Of a stretch of DNA of 64,000 nucleotides, positions 12,025 to 25,155 are shown piece after piece. A program made the position numbers and the translations under genes. The DNA lies in NCBI GenBank assembly GCA_021018815.1, contig JAITYX010000121.1:434001-498000 (forward strand), in the 5' to 3' direction. The notes beneath the pieces are model-generated. The model did not search any database. It had not been told where the DNA came from and saw only the letters and a list, made by a program, of their open reading frames with translations. Each line of letters starts with the position of its first letter. Within the stretch, counting starts at the first letter, position 1. This stretch comes from Talinum fruticosum. Its lineage: Eukaryota > Streptophyta > Magnoliopsida > Caryophyllales > Talinaceae.

Positions 12025-12824
12025 CTTGGTAGATAACGATTTGAGCTGCCGAGATTCGGATGGCTCGTTGGGCTCTAGGTGTGGAGTCCAACGGGTATTG
12101 TTAATTTTCCGGATACTCGATATATATGTCATGGTACTAATCTGGTTTGGTCGAGTACTAGGTACTTCTAGTACATATATGTGCGCAGTCGACTCAGTCA
12201 TTCTATATGAATTGCCATTGAATAAATGGCACTAGGGATATTCATCATAGTTGCTAATTTAGCTAAAGCATCCGCAAATTGGTTGTCACCCCTAGGAAGG
12301 TAGGTATACGATATTCTTTCAATGCATTTCGATAATTCAATAAGATGTGCCTGGTAGGGTGCCAAGGCTTCACTATGTACCTTCCACTTTTGTGAGATCC
12401 GATTAATGATCAAACTAGAGTCACCGAAAACCCTAATGTTCTTGGCTCCGATTTCTATGACACCTTGACGTCCCGTGATTCATGCTTAATACTCGTGGCG
12501 TTGTTGGTGACTTTAAAATCTAACTTGACCAAAATAGGAGTGTGTGCTTCCTCCGGCGAGACTAAAAGGATCCCCACTCCAAAGCCATTCGATTGGAAGC
12601 ATCGTGAAAGTACATTGTCCACATGTTGACCATTACTTCCAAAATATTTTTGTCTTGGATGTCTAGATGTTCAAGTCATGATTCGATTACTGAGTAGATT
12701 GGTTAGGAATTCTAACACTACCCTTCATTTGATTGCCTTTTGAGGGACGTACTTGAGTTCGAATTTTGATTGCATGATCTGTCCATCTAGTTATCTTACT
12801 ATCGATGGTTGGTTCCTCAATAAT
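12025..12824 (-). pseudogene. Gypsy second RNase H (aRH) and flanking linker, broken
   Basis: The piece 12413-12198 reads LIINRISQKWKVH-like, then ISYTYLPRGDNQFADALAKL, the typical C-terminal half of the extra RNase H of Tat elements. 12780-12420 continues upstream with VGILLVSPEEAHTPILVKLD in a shifted frame. At 12821 the sequence continues the RNase H linker that stops at 18157, which shows the reading was interrupted by the CACTA-like insertion B. The domain would degrade RNA in the RNA/DNA hybrid. 12025-12197 has no clear domain. Confidence 0.7.
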
Positions 12825-15800
12825 CACTATTATAGGAACCACTTTTGACTATGGTTAAAAATGAATTTTAACTATAGTTAACATGCGTCGTGTATGTGGG
12901 CATCATTGTATGTACCACCTTTGACTACGATTTTGAACCGTAGTCATAGGTCCCTATATGACGATCGTTCGGATGGAAAAACCCTAGTAAAAGGCTTATC
13001 TATGCCGACGGTTCAAAAGAAGGAACCGTCGTCATAAGGCTTCCTCTCGTAGTTGAAAATAATATTATAGGGCACCTACGATGACGGTTCGGAAGAAAGA
13101 ACCGTCATCGCGGATAAGCCTATGACTATGGTTGGGGTGAAGAACCGTAGTCATAGGCTCCAACCGGACCTTTCTACTATCGTTCGCCTTAAAAATCATA
13201 GTAATAAGTCTGTTTTTTTCATAATTTTTCCCGTATTTGCTTGCCATCCGTATAGTCAAAAATCATATACAAACACATATACAAACCATATCGAATACAT
13301 TTTTCACCGGAATATACACAAAATAACATACTCATCACATTATATATATATATGGTACAAGTCGGTGTAAAAATATATATACCTCTGAATAATATATATA
13401 CATATAACTATATGACTACTAAAATCACAAACGTGACCAATCAAATAATGAAGAATAGTATATTATACCTATGTCTTTATACGGTTATATACAAACCGGG
13501 CTCAACCTCGTTTTAACTCGTTGAGCACATCATCTGTATAGGGAGTGGGTGGCTTCTTTCCGAGAAACATCATAACCAATGTTGTAAAAGACATATTAAT
13601 TAGGTCAAGTAGTGCAAGAGTGTTAATCAAGCTGAAAAAGAATATAATCAATTACAAGTGCAAATATACCTCTTTGGCACTAGAATGTAAATCGAGTTCG
13701 GTCACGAACTCTTTCATGTAATGGAGAGTGTAGAAGCCGCACTCCACGTTCCCCGATTGTATATGGCACTAAAATAATAATAATACATTCTTAACACATA
13801 GAAAATTAATTAGTACTTTATGTAACTAGCAAGTAATATAATATGATATGAAAAACAATTAATGTAGATTATAATAAACAAGAGAACCTCACCTTGAAGG
13901 GGACAATTAGTGGTCTGTGCTTTCTTCACTTGTTTTTCTTTGACACCTCTGCCATAATAATAATGGAGTAGAGCACTATTTTTCAATCGGAAAAATAAAA
14001 TTCAAGTTAGACATACCATTCAACAGATTACTAATTAACAAAACAACCTAAAATGATTAAAAGTATGAACTCACCCCTTGAAGACGTCCTTGATATCTTC
14101 CCTCACGTGACGACCCGGAGGATAAAGCTAGTAGGTGATATTATCCCTTGGATATAGGGTCCCAAGCATCCAATGGTGGCTACATAACCATAAATAACAC
14201 ATTTTCATATAAGTATGTATAACACTATATTCAACTTCAGTTAATTAATTCATTATTTTGTACACTTACCTCTTATTGAATGCCGCCAAGTTCCATGTTT
14301 TATCCTTCGCAGTATCTTTTATGACGTCGAAGATATAGGTGACTCGGTCGTCACAAGTCCGCCTAACTCCTTCAATAATGGAAGGGTTTAGAAACTTAAC
14401 GATGTCCTTCCCAATCTCATGCAGCCACCTTACATATTAATTGTGTGTAGTTAGAAATTAAAAGTTATAGTAAAAAAGAACCGATTATGAACATATCAAC
14501 TCACATAATGCCAAGTGTAATAGTGGATATGGCGATATCCTCCATGTGCAAAAATTATAGTATGTCGTGCGGGAAGACATAGAACGTTGTATCCCCTTCA
14601 AGTTGCCCAAACAAATGACTTGGCGCACTACATAGTAGCACACCAATCTGTGTGGGACTCCTCAATGGATTTGAGAGGAGACTTCTTCGGAGGACGAATG
14701 GGCGCCACCGAACGTTTGCTTGTCCCACTCGGCGCCCTTCATCCCACTCTCACTTCGTCCCCGATATCCTAGTGGATAATCAATACAAAAATGAGAAATA
14801 TATATACATGATATGAACAACACCTAAATCTAATGTTTTTTAATAAAAATGAATTTTCGTAGTGAGGATGACGAAACTCTTGGGCCAATGAAGAAACGCA
14901 TTGAGTGCGCCATCAACGAGTGTGGAGGTTTGGTCCCCGGATCGATAACTCGCACTCGCCTTTCCCGTGCATGATCTCTTTGACACTTACCCTCACCTCG
15001 TCAACTACAAGGGTGTCCCGTGAACAATAATATCTTCCCTCCATGGGGAAAACAACACCCAATGCCACAATATGTTCTAGGGGAGGGTGATGAGAAGCTA
15101 GCTTGCAATTCGCCGGTTGTATAAGAATAAGTATAACAATTACAATAATGGGATAACCTTTGACGTAAAAGTTAAATAACCTAAAAACCCCGAAAATAAA
15201 TGGACAGAGTTTACCCTTAAAAGTAAACATTTTCCTAGGATAATGGCCCTCATCCGAAACAACAAAACCATACTAATGAATAAGTAATTACTCAACGGCC
15301 ACACACCGGAGTTACGCAACAACCACACAATATACACCATTCATTCAACAAGATTATACACCAATTAATCAAAAATATAAAGATGCATGTAAATAATGAC
15401 ACTCATTCGAAACAACATCATCAAAGTTACACCAATTAGTCAAAGACTATACATTAATTAGTCAGAATACAAACATGTATGTAAATATAATTAGGTTGGA
15501 AAATATGAATTACCTCCACCGGACCATCAAATTAGTCAACAGGTGAGCTCGCGTTTATGATTGCCGAGTGTGTGGGGTGAGAATGGACGTACATAATCAA
15601 AGTTTCTAGGTAACGGCATACCCATGTTGGTAAAGTACGACCTCATCCGAGACTCGCATCTCTACCCACATCTGCGTCCTCATCTCTTCCATATGTGTAG
15701 TCACTTATGTAGCCATTTGGGGCATTTGGGACTCCATTTGGGACTGCATTTAGGCCTCCATATGTGCTTGGCTGGAAGAGATGGGGTGCTTCTTCCTAGT

Positions 15801-18153
15801 CCCAAAGTGGTCAACTATGCCTACCCGCCCAACGACTGCTCGAACACGACTAGGATGCTCATCTCTTTGTAGGGCCACGGCTAGCTTGTCCCTCCTCCCG
15901 GTGGTGTCAGCAACTTTTGAAGTCGATGTCTATGACAAAGACTCCTGTAAGAAGAAAAAAATATTATCATTTGACACTTCATAAATATTAAAAGTGATAA
16001 GTTCTAAAAACAATAATGAAAATAGTAAAAAAACTTACGAGTCGGCGAGAAATAACTTCTACATCGTGTGTAGTGAATGTTCCATCTTTCTTCTTTCTTT
16101 CTTCGACCCACGACTCGTCCCTATTGGCAACGAGTTGGGAAGTATCTATGGTGGAATGTTCACCATATGTGGTTTGAAGTTTTGAAGCTTTTGCTTGTAC
16201 AACCTCTCCTCCAGCTTCACTTATCCCCCACTAGACAACACATGAGGGTACGGATTGCTCTTAATCCTCGTCTGGTTGGCTTCACCTATCGCCTCGTGTA
16301 AGTAATTAAGATAACAAAAATATCGAGTGCATAACACTTAAATCGAAAACAGCTTGTATATATCATTGACAATTTCCTTCTTTTTATATCAATTCGACAA
16401 AGAAAATATCGGTGCATAAGAAAACTCCCCTCTCATTGTCCTCTACATTTGCCTGTCTTAAGTATATCTCACCACTTACATTTATAGAAAATCAACATCA
16501 TACTATTTTCACCTTAGAGCTACCCATTAACTTTTTGTATAATCATTGATGATGTAATATCTAAAAAGGTATCAAAGTAATGAAATTACAATGTATTCTA
16601 AAGAGGTGACATGTGATTCAAATGATCTCCGAGTCCTCCTCAATGATAGAATTGTAGACCTCCCGAGGTCTACCTTCTTATTTTATCTCGCCTTGTTTTG
16701 TAGACCCATATAGCAGCAATGTGATATTTGAAATCTTTAAAATTTTCTGCCGCCAATATGAGGGTCTTGTGTTTCACGGAGGGGATCTCATATTCATTAA
16801 CGTTCAAGTTGAACGTTCTCCGAAACACAAGAACAATATGCATTAGTATCTATTAACCATTTACCCGAATATCGTACCAAAGTTTGTCCTTAATGGAATC
16901 GGGGACGTTAGCCGATTTTCTCGTAGTTGATGTTCACGTGGGAGCGGGTTACCACACCAACGCAAGTCATAAAGGCAACTTTATGCTCACCTACAACATT
17001 TCCATGGCTATCAAAATCGACCCATGTAAGGAAAGTTGGATCGTCTCTACTCCGGAGCAACTTCTTCTTGCTCTTCATAGTTCGCCCACTCGATTTTTTA
17101 GTACTTTTGGAAGAATCCATTTTATACTGCAAGCAATTATACAACTCTTGATAAATAAACATGTACAACAATTTTCGGATGAAAACATATAAGTTGGGTC
17201 GGGCAAGTAGCCAACACAAGTTGACCGTGTAGTATGGCACGACCCGTGCTGGCTGCCTAGAACCCCGGTTCCTCAATTTTGTTGTATCTTCTCTTATTTT
17301 CATATTCCATCCATTCATGTTTCTCAAATATATGATTAATCTACAAATTTTCTCTAAAACACCGCGAAACATAAGGCTCCTAAAATAAACTTTCGAGTTT
17401 AGATTTGAAATTGGAAGGCACTATCTACACTTTGGAGTTTTATGAAAATGACGAAAATGATGACAAGGCAAATAATAATAGAATTAAAAAACCCACAATG
17501 GAATTTAGGGCAAAATAGAGAAATAGACTAACCTAGTGGTGCCCGGAAGGAGGAGTCACCGACGAGCTATATGCATACGGAGAAAGAGAAGTCGCCGAGA
17601 GAGGTGCTGCCATGTTGAGAGAGTGAAGTCAGTGAGAGAGGTTCAAACACGTGGAGAGAGTGAGGTCCAAAAGAGAAGTTGGCAAGAGAATGATGCAGCG
17701 ACAACTCGGAAACGCAAAGAGGGTTAGTGAGGGAGAGGAACCACGACTCGAAACCGCGGAGTAGCACCGGAAACCACCAACAACCGTGGAGAGAAGAGTA
17801 ACCAAAGCGAGAGAGTGTAGGACTTAAAAAATATGAGAGACAAATGTGAGACTCGACGTTGGCGATGTTATTTTTTAGTGCGATACTTTAGACGACGGTT
17901 CACTACAAAGAACTATTGTCTAAAGTACTTGGACTACGGTTCGGTAAATGAACCGTCATCATAGATAAGTCTATGATAACAGTTCGGTAAAAGAACCGTG
18001 GTCTAAGGTTCGAGTAGAAACTTTAGAAGATGATTTTTATGTTCAACCGTCATTATATACATTAAAAGCGCATTTTTATGAAAATGCCACCGGTCCATTT
18101 TTCATGACGGTTTGTCCTTTTAACCGTCGTTAAAAGTGCTTTCTGTAGTATTG
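12825..18153 (-). mobile_element. CACTA-like transposon with Ptta and Ulp1 genes, copy B
   Basis: The ends are related but imperfect: CACTATTATAGGAACCACTT at 12825 and, on the complementary strand from 18153, CAATACTACAGAAAGCACTT. The target duplication is AAT (12822-12824 and 18154-18156). Both subterminal regions are packed with copies of GACGGTT...AACCGTC words that can fold back. The length is 5329 bp. It interrupts the gypsy linker between RT and the second RNase H. The same family occurs as copies A and C and as a stub at 58896. Confidence 0.85.
13502..17120 (-). pseudogene. Ptta domain + DUF8039-like + Ulp1 protease fusion gene (copy B)
   Basis: The start, ATG at 17118-17120, gives MDSSKSTKKSSGRTMKSKKK, a basic N-terminus. 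A Ptta/En/Spm-like domain (VDFDSHGNVVGEHK) follows, with a frameshift before NVPDSIKDKLW. A middle domain at 15230-14913 (LEHIVALGVVFPMEGRYYC) resembles plant DUF8039. The C-terminal Ulp1-type cysteine protease shows HHWML near 14170 (catalytic His) and NVECGFYTLHYMKEFV near 13750 (catalytic Cys), ending at a stop at 13502-13504. The region of the catalytic Asp is disrupted by a stop. Ulp1 proteases remove SUMO-like tags; the transposon's use for one is unknown. Exon borders are approximate. Confidence 0.65.
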
Positions 18154-18156
18154 AAT

Positions 18157-19254
18157 GTACTTAATGGGATCCATTGGTGTTACCACATGTATTGTGTGGG
18201 CCAACATGTAGTGTTTGAGCTTCTTGGTGGCCCGGACTCAAGCTAATAATGTCTCCTTTGATGGTGTGTACCTAGTCTCGTAATCTAAGAATTTCTTGCT
18301 TAGATAATATATTGCGTACTCTTCCTTTCCGTCCCATTGAGCTAAGATAGCTCCTATCGTACTTTCTGTTGTAGCGAGGTATAAGAGTTAGGGCTTCGTG
18401 GTTGGGGTGGAACTAACACTATTGGATTGGCGAGATACTCCTTAAACTTCTTCGATGCTTTTTGGCATTCATCATTCCAAATTGACTCGGCTCCTTTATT
18501 CAACTGCTTGAAGATGGGTTCACATACCATAGTTAGTTTTGATATGAAACTACTAATGTACTCGTAAACATCATAGAAAACTCCGTATCTTCTTCTTTGT
18601 CTTCGATGGTGGGTTCTTTTGGATAGCCTTGATCTTGTAGTGATCAACTTCGATTTCTCTAAGACAAACTTTTGTAGTGTAATAGTTTGCTCGAGGTTAC
18701 CCCAAAGGAAACTTTGGTAGGTTAAGGCGCATGTTGTACTTTCTTAGTCTTTCGAAGAATTTTCTAAGGCTAGGTAAGCGCCCTACCCTATCCATGGACT
18801 TGGATGATCATGTCATCCATGTAAACTTTGACTTCCTTATGTATCATGTTGTGTAGTAATGTTGTGGCCGTCCTCCGATATGTAGCTCCGGTATTCTTAA
18901 GCCCAAATGACATTATTGCAACATAGTAGTACGTACCCCATTGAGTGATGAAGGTCATTTTCTCCACGTCTTCTTTAGCCATCTTTACTCGATTATACCC
19001 AGCATATCTGTCCATAAACGATGGCAAGGTGTGTCCAGCTGTCTTATCTATTAGGATGTCGATATGAGGTAGCGGGAAATCATTTTAAGGTTTGCCATGT
19101 TTAAGTCCCCGAAGTCAACGCACATCCGGACCCCGCCATCTTTTTCTGAACTAGCACTATGTTTGCTACCCATTGAGGGTAGTGGACCAATTTGATGAAC
19201 TCGCTTCTAATCGCTTTTGAACCTCTTCCTTAATTTTCACTACCCAGGCTCCTT
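18157..19254 (-). pseudogene. Ty3/gypsy reverse transcriptase and first RNase H start, broken
   Basis: From 19254 leftward the minus strand gives a frame-shifted N-terminal part (KIKEEVQKRL, then a VRMCVDF-like block near 19120). Next come SFMDRYAGYNRVKMAKEDVE, FGLKNTGATYRR and the catalytic YMDD (near 18805). The thumb and connection follow (FISKLTMVCEPIFKQL, 18647-18354), then in other frames YYLSKKFLDYETRYTPSKE near 18290. It would copy element RNA into DNA. It is interrupted on the right by insertion C (the matching upstream part is at 34165) and on the left by insertion B. Confidence 0.8.
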
Positions 19255-22200
19255 CGAAACCACTTTTAATGACGGGTCTTTAATGATGGTTAAACGGACA
19301 AACCGTCATGAAAGTAGACCGATGGCATTTCGTAAAAAATACAGTTTTTAATGTACATATGACGACCGTTCAACATAACAACCGTCGTCTAAAGTTTCTA
19401 CCGAACCTTAGACTACGGTTTTTACCGGGCCATCATCATAGAGTTATCTATGACGACGGTTCGAGTTCGAACCGTAGTCAAAGTACTTTAGACGACGATT
19501 GTTCATATTGAACCATCGTCTAAAGTTTTGCACTAAAAACCCTCGCCCAATGCCGAGTGTGTAAAGTTTCCTTATTTTTTCGAGTCACACACTCTCTCGC
19601 TTCGGTTCTCTTCTCTCTGCGGTTGCTGGTGGTTTCCGGTGCTACTATGCGGTTTTAGGTCTTGGTTACACTCCCCCACTCAGCCTCTCTCGCATTTTTG
19701 GTTGTCGGTAGAGCATACTCTCGCCGACTTTTCTTTTCAACCTCACTCTCTCCGCGTGGCTGCACCTCTCTCGCCGACCTCACTCTCTCCTTATGGCCGC
19801 ACCTTTCTCGTCGAATCCTCTTTTCGGGCACCAACAGGTTTGTCTCTTTCTCTGAATCTTTAGCATTTTACCCTAAATTCCATTACGGGTTTTAATTCCG
19901 TTATTGTTTGCCTTGTCATTTTCGACATTTTCAATTTCGGATATAAACTCCAACGTGTATTTTAGGAGTCTTATTATTCACGATGTTTTAGAAAAATTTG
20001 TAGAACTAATCTTATATTTGAGGAATGCGATTGGATAGAATTATGAAAATAAGAGAAGAAACAAAAAATGACCAATATTGTTGTACATGTTTATTTATCA
20101 AGAGTTTCATAATTGTATAAGATGGATTCTTCCAAAAACAAAAAAATCGAGGGGGCAAACTATGATGAACAAGAAGAAGTTAGTCGGGAGTAGAGTCGAT
20201 CCAATTCTCCTTACACGTGTCGATTTTGATAGCCATGGAAATGCTGTAGATGAGAATAAATCTACCTTTATGAGCTACGTTAATGTGGCAACTTGTTGCC
20301 ACGTTAACATCAACTTTAAAAAATTGGCCGACGTCCGTGATTCCATTAAGGACAACCTATGGAACGATATTACGGTAAATGAATACATCTCAACTTAGTA
20401 TTGCAACTTATATTGTAAATGGTTAATATATATGTACTAATGCATATCGTTCTTATGTTTCGAGTGAATGTTCAAGTTGAACCTTAATGAATCTTAGGTC
20501 CCCTCCGTGAAACACAAGACCCTCATATCGGCAGTAGAAAAGTTTAGAGACTTCAAATATTGCATTACCGCTATATGGGTCTACAAAACAAAGCGAGATA
20601 AAATAAGAAGGTAGACCCCGGGAGGTATACATCCATATCACCGAGGAGGACTAGAGATCGTTTGAGTCATATGTCACCTCTTCGGAGTACACGGTAATTT
20701 CATTCAATATTGAATCTCATATACATATAGTGTGATGTTTGTTGTCGAATTGATATAAAAAAGAAGAAATGTAAGTGTTATGCACTCATATTTTCATTGT
20801 GTTGATTACTTGCGCATGTGATAGGTAAAGCTAACCGAAAGAGGATTAAGAGCAATCCATACCCTCATGTGTTGTCACGTGCGGGATACGCGAAGTTGGA
20901 TTAGAAGTTGTACAAGAAAAAGCTTGAACAACTTCAAACCACATACGGTGAACTGTCCAACATAGATACTTCACAGCTCGTTGTCGATAGGGACGAGATG
21001 TGGATCGAAGGAAGAAAGAACAAAGATGGAACCTTCACTATGGCCAATGTAGAAGCTATTTAACTTCTTATGTAGCCGGCAAAATTGCAAGCTAGCTTCT
21101 CATCACCCCGCCCTATAACATGTTGTGGCATTGAGTGTTGTTTTCCCATGGAGGGCAGATTTTGTCGTTCACAGGACACCCCTTGCAGCTGATGAGGTGA
21201 GGGTGAGTGTCAAAGAGGTCATACACGGGAAAGGCGAGTGTGAGTTGCCGATCCGGAGCGGACCTCCACAATTTTGACGACGCAGATCAACGCTTTTCTT
21301 TGTTGGCCCAAGAGTTTGGTCATCCTTACTACGATAATTCATTTGTATTAAAAAAATATTAGATTTAGATGTTGTTAAAATAACGTATATTTATTTCTCT
21401 TTTTGTATCGATTATTGACTAGGATATCGGGGATAGATCCGAGAATGGGATAAAGGGCGCCAGTGGCACAACCAAATGTTCGGTTGCACCCGTCCGTTGT
21501 CCGAAGAAGTCTCCTCACAAATCCATTAAGGAGTCTTGCATGGATTGGTGTGCTACTCTGTCGTGTGTTTTGGCAACGTGAAGCGGATATGTCGATCTTT
21601 GTCTTCCTGGACGACATAATGTAATTTTTGCGAGATGGAGGAAATCGCCGTATCCGCTATTACGCTTGGCATGATGTGAGTTATATATTCATAATTAGTT
21701 TTTTTTTTACTATTAATTTCTATTTCTAACTACATACAATTAATGTGGAAGGTGGCTAGATGAGATTGGGAAGGATTTCGTTTATTTTCTCGAACTAGGT
21801 TGAATAGTGACAAACGAGTCACCTATATCATCAAAGTCAAGAATCATGTTGCGGATAATAACACATTCTTCCGGGTGGCGTTCAATGACAGGTAAGTTGA
21901 CAAATAATGAACTAATTAACCGATAAAGTTTTTATATGGTGTTATACATAATTATATTTAAAATGTGTTATTTATGGTTATGTAGCCACCATTGGATGCT
22001 TGTTGCTATATATCCAACGGCTCATATGGCCTACTTGGTTTGATCCCGTGGGTCGTGACGTGAAGGAAGATATCAAGGACGTCGTTGAGGCGTGAGTTCA
22101 TACTTTTAATCATTTTATGTTGTTTTGTTAAGTAATCGTTTAATGGTATGTCTAACTTGAATTATATTTTTCTGATTGAAAAATAGTGCTCTAGTTCGTT

Positions 22201-22395
22201 ATTATTATAGCGGAGGCACCAAGGACAAACGAGTGAATAAGAAAGTAGAACCACTAATCGTCCTTTTCAAGGTGAAGTTCTCTTGGTTATTAGAGTCTAC
22301 TTTGGATGTTTTTTATTTCATATTACTTGCTAGATACATAACTACTAATTAATTCTCTATGTGTTGGGAATCTATTTTATTATTGTAGTGCCACA

Positions 22396-23968
22396 TGAAG
22401 ACTCGGACACTCGCTCAATACTCTTCGAGTTATATAAAAGGAATCAGGTATAACAAGTTCATACATGTAGAGTTTTGATTCCAAGGCATTCTCTCGTGTC
22501 TCATAAACTTATGTGAGTAAAATCATATCTTCTCTAAATGACACAGTTCTTACTTAGTATATTTATTGCTTATCTGCAAGCTACTAAAAAGCTGGTTCTT
22601 TGTTCCGAGTCCATCTTCACTCGGAATAATCGCAGATTGAATATACCAAGTATTTCGTCTTTTCTCACTCGGAATCGACTTGTGGTTAAAAGTCCTATCT
22701 TGTTTTAGTCAGTATTCTTAGCTTGTTTCATGCTTAGTCTATATCAAGTTAATCCTCTCCGATATTCTTTATTAAACTTGATTCTTCGCTCGGACTAAGT
22801 CGGATGAAATTATGAGTATCATGGATATTGGACTCGGAAAAATTCCATTCCATTTCGACTCGGATAATCAGTTGGTTTATTTATCATAATTATTTTATTA
22901 TCTCGTGTCTAATCTTGGGCCAAAGTATTTTATACTTTGAGAACCAAAATTGATTTGCTTTTGTAGGTTATTCAATCGAGGATACAATTTTTCAAACTAT
23001 AAAAGTAACCAGCTTCGAACGTCAAATCACCGACGAGACACGGCTTTTCACCTTCGTACTCTAGTCCGAGTAGATTGTGTCGGGGCTGTCTGTTTCCAAA
23101 TATGGAAAACTCGGAACACCAAGCTTAACGGTGGTTTCTACCTTATCTTTCAAGACACCGCTAATGGTTTCGGGACTTCCTAGAGAGTTAAACCGTTGTC
23201 CAACGTTCATATTACAACGGATACTTTCCGAGTGACTCGAAAGCTTCTATCAACGGTCACGAGAGGACTCTCATTCAGCGAGATGAAGATAACGGGTACT
23301 CTGCCTGGTCATCTATAAATAGAAGCCATCTCACAAGACTTGAAGATTGTCGAATCTATTGTTTATACACATACTTGCTCAAAGTCATTGTATTTACTTT
23401 CAATCTTCAACTTACAACTCCCACTTTGTAATTCATTACTTTCGTGTTGTAAGGTCTTGTACTCGATTACAAACTCTTTCTTACATTCTTTGTAAGGTCC
23501 CTTAACTAAGCCGTAAGGGTTAACTCAACTTAGTTGTCCCTAGCTGTAAGGGTTATCTCAGCTAGGAAGTAGTAGATCGGATAAAGGAATTTCTGAGTCT
23601 AGGAAAACTTGTATAGAGTTGTCTAAGGGAGCAACTCGGGTTCGGTTAGTTCACGGTATTTTGTGGACTCAAAATAGTGAATTTGACTTCGTGTCCGGAT
23701 TGAAAAAGTCCCTGGTTTTCCGCCCGGGAGGGTTTCCACGTAAAATCTAAGTGTTATCTTTCCGAGTTCATTCTAGACTCATATAGCTTTTCTGCTCTTG
23801 TTCTTTCCGGTTAATCGCATTCCGAGTCCAATCTTTTCGACCTCGTTGATAGACTTAGAATCTATCTTCCTCTCTATTCTGCGCAAAAGAGTGTGATTCC
23901 GCAAAGAATTTTCTATCACCCTATTCACCCCCTCTAAGGTGACTCGGACTCTCCCGAGCAAACCTTCA
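22396..23968 (+). repeat. 5' LTR of the complete copia element
   Basis: Runs from TGAAGACTCGG to ACCTTCA. It shares its whole length with 31666-33240. Differences between the two LTRs concentrate at CAG/CTG against CGG, CGAG, CTCG or CG. It contains the TATA box described separately and, after it, several GTAAGGGTTA units (about 23490-23550). Confidence 0.95.
23314..23322 (+). promoter_or_regulatory. LTR TATA box
   Basis: TATAAATAG lies about 650 bp before the LTR end. The same motif is in the 3' LTR (32582-32590) and in the third copy (58235-58243). It likely directs transcription of the element; the start site is inferred to lie about 30 bp downstream. Confidence 0.6.
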
Positions 23969-23970
23969 AT

Positions 23971-23983
23971 TGGTATTAGAGCC
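23971..23983 (+). other. Primer-binding site, tRNA-Met(i) type
   Basis: TGGTATTAGAGCC begins two bases after the LTR end and matches the usual plant copia primer site TGGTATCAGAGCC with one change. Confidence 0.85.
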
Positions 23984-24028
23984 TAGCCTTTCGGAAAGGA
24001 TCTAACAGTCCAAAGGTTTAAAGATCAA

Positions 24029-25155
24029 ATGGCTCGTAACACCGGAGAGTTGGACGAAGGAAGATCTTCCAACAGCCCACCAAAATTCAAAGGATCGAAC
24101 TTTGGGCACTCGGAAGAAGCTTATGGAATGTTTTCTTATGGATCATGATGAAGAGGTATGGGAAATCATACAACAAGGAAACTACATTCCAATGAAGACA
24201 GATGAATTCAGAATCCTTCCCAAGACAAAGGCTGAGTTCACACCAGGAGAAGCGGAGAAGTTCGGAAAGAACTTCAAAGCAATGAACATCCTTATGTGCG
24301 CCATAAGCTCGGAAGAATATAATCGAGTCTCTGCCTGTGACTCTGCTAAAGAGGTGTGGGATACCTTAGTCAACACCTACGAAGGCACAAGTCGGGTGAG
24401 ACAAGCGAAGATCAGTCGAGTATCTTCATAAATATGAGCTTTTCAAAATGGAGCCGGAGGAGAACATTACTCGGATGTTCATTCGCTTCTCGGATGTTCA
24501 TTCGCTTCACCGAGATTACCAACAATCTCAAATCTCTAGGAAAGAAAATCTCCCATGAAGAAATGTGCCGGAAAATTCTCGAAGCCTACCCAAGAGACGA
24601 TGGGGTCCGAAGGTGACTCGCCATAGAAGAAGCTCGGAACCTTTCACTCTTAAAGCCGGACGAGCTCATCGGAAAGCTTCTAACTCATGAGATACATCCG
24701 GAAGAAGAGGATGCTGAGGGCAGTACCAAAAGAAACTTAGCACCGATAGCCTCGGAATCCAAAGAAGAAAATCTAAGCTCTTCGACTCGGAAGATGATCC
24801 CATGGCACTCATTGCAAGAGGCTTCAAGAGAATGATGAAGCGCAAAAGATGGGACAAAAGGCCAAAAGAAGAATTCTATAAGAAAGATAAGAGAGATAGA
24901 AAAGGTAAGTTTTCTTCTCCTTCAAAGTTATCCTTATCTAAGAATTCTGGATGCTTTGAATGTGGCAGCAAAGACCACATAGTCAAAGACTGTCCAAAAA
25001 GAAAAAGGGACAGGAAGAAGAAAAAGGCCATGATGGCAACATGGAGCGATGAGGACTCATCGAAGATGACGAGGACTCGAGATGACTCAAAGTGTCCGAT
25101 GGCAATCTCGACTCGAGAAGCTGAAAGAGAGTCGGACTCGGACTCGAGACAATGA
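24029..25155 (+). pseudogene. Copia gag, frameshifted
   Basis: ATG at 24029-24031 begins MARNTGELDEG and runs about 27 codons before a frame break near 24109. Reading resumes as the UBN2-type gag domain (FLMDHDEEVWEIIQ, 24117-24431). A 19-bp tandem duplication at 24471-24508 breaks the frame again. The zinc knuckle is intact at 24952-24993, Cys-X2-Cys-X4-His-X4-Cys (CFECGSKDHIVKDC), in a Lys/Arg-rich setting. Gag forms the particle and packages RNA. At least two breaks (24109-24112 and 24417-24420) are of the CTCG/CGAG type discussed in the findings. Confidence 0.8.

Noticed and set aside
14587..14772. Plus-strand ORF of 61 codons in CACTA-like copy B (similar to 37481-37693)
   Set aside because: It lies antisense to an exon of the Ptta/Ulp1 gene; its conservation between copies A and B is explained by the gene on the other strand.
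16908..17372. The full 154-codon minus-strand ORF as one protein
   Set aside because: Its first 84 codons match non-coding leader in copies A and C; the shared protein begins at the internal MDSSK start (17120).
23971..23983. tRNA-like sequences (also at 1212-1223, 44979-44987, 62163-62174)
   Set aside because: These are short primer-binding sites next to LTR ends; no cloverleaf can be drawn around them.
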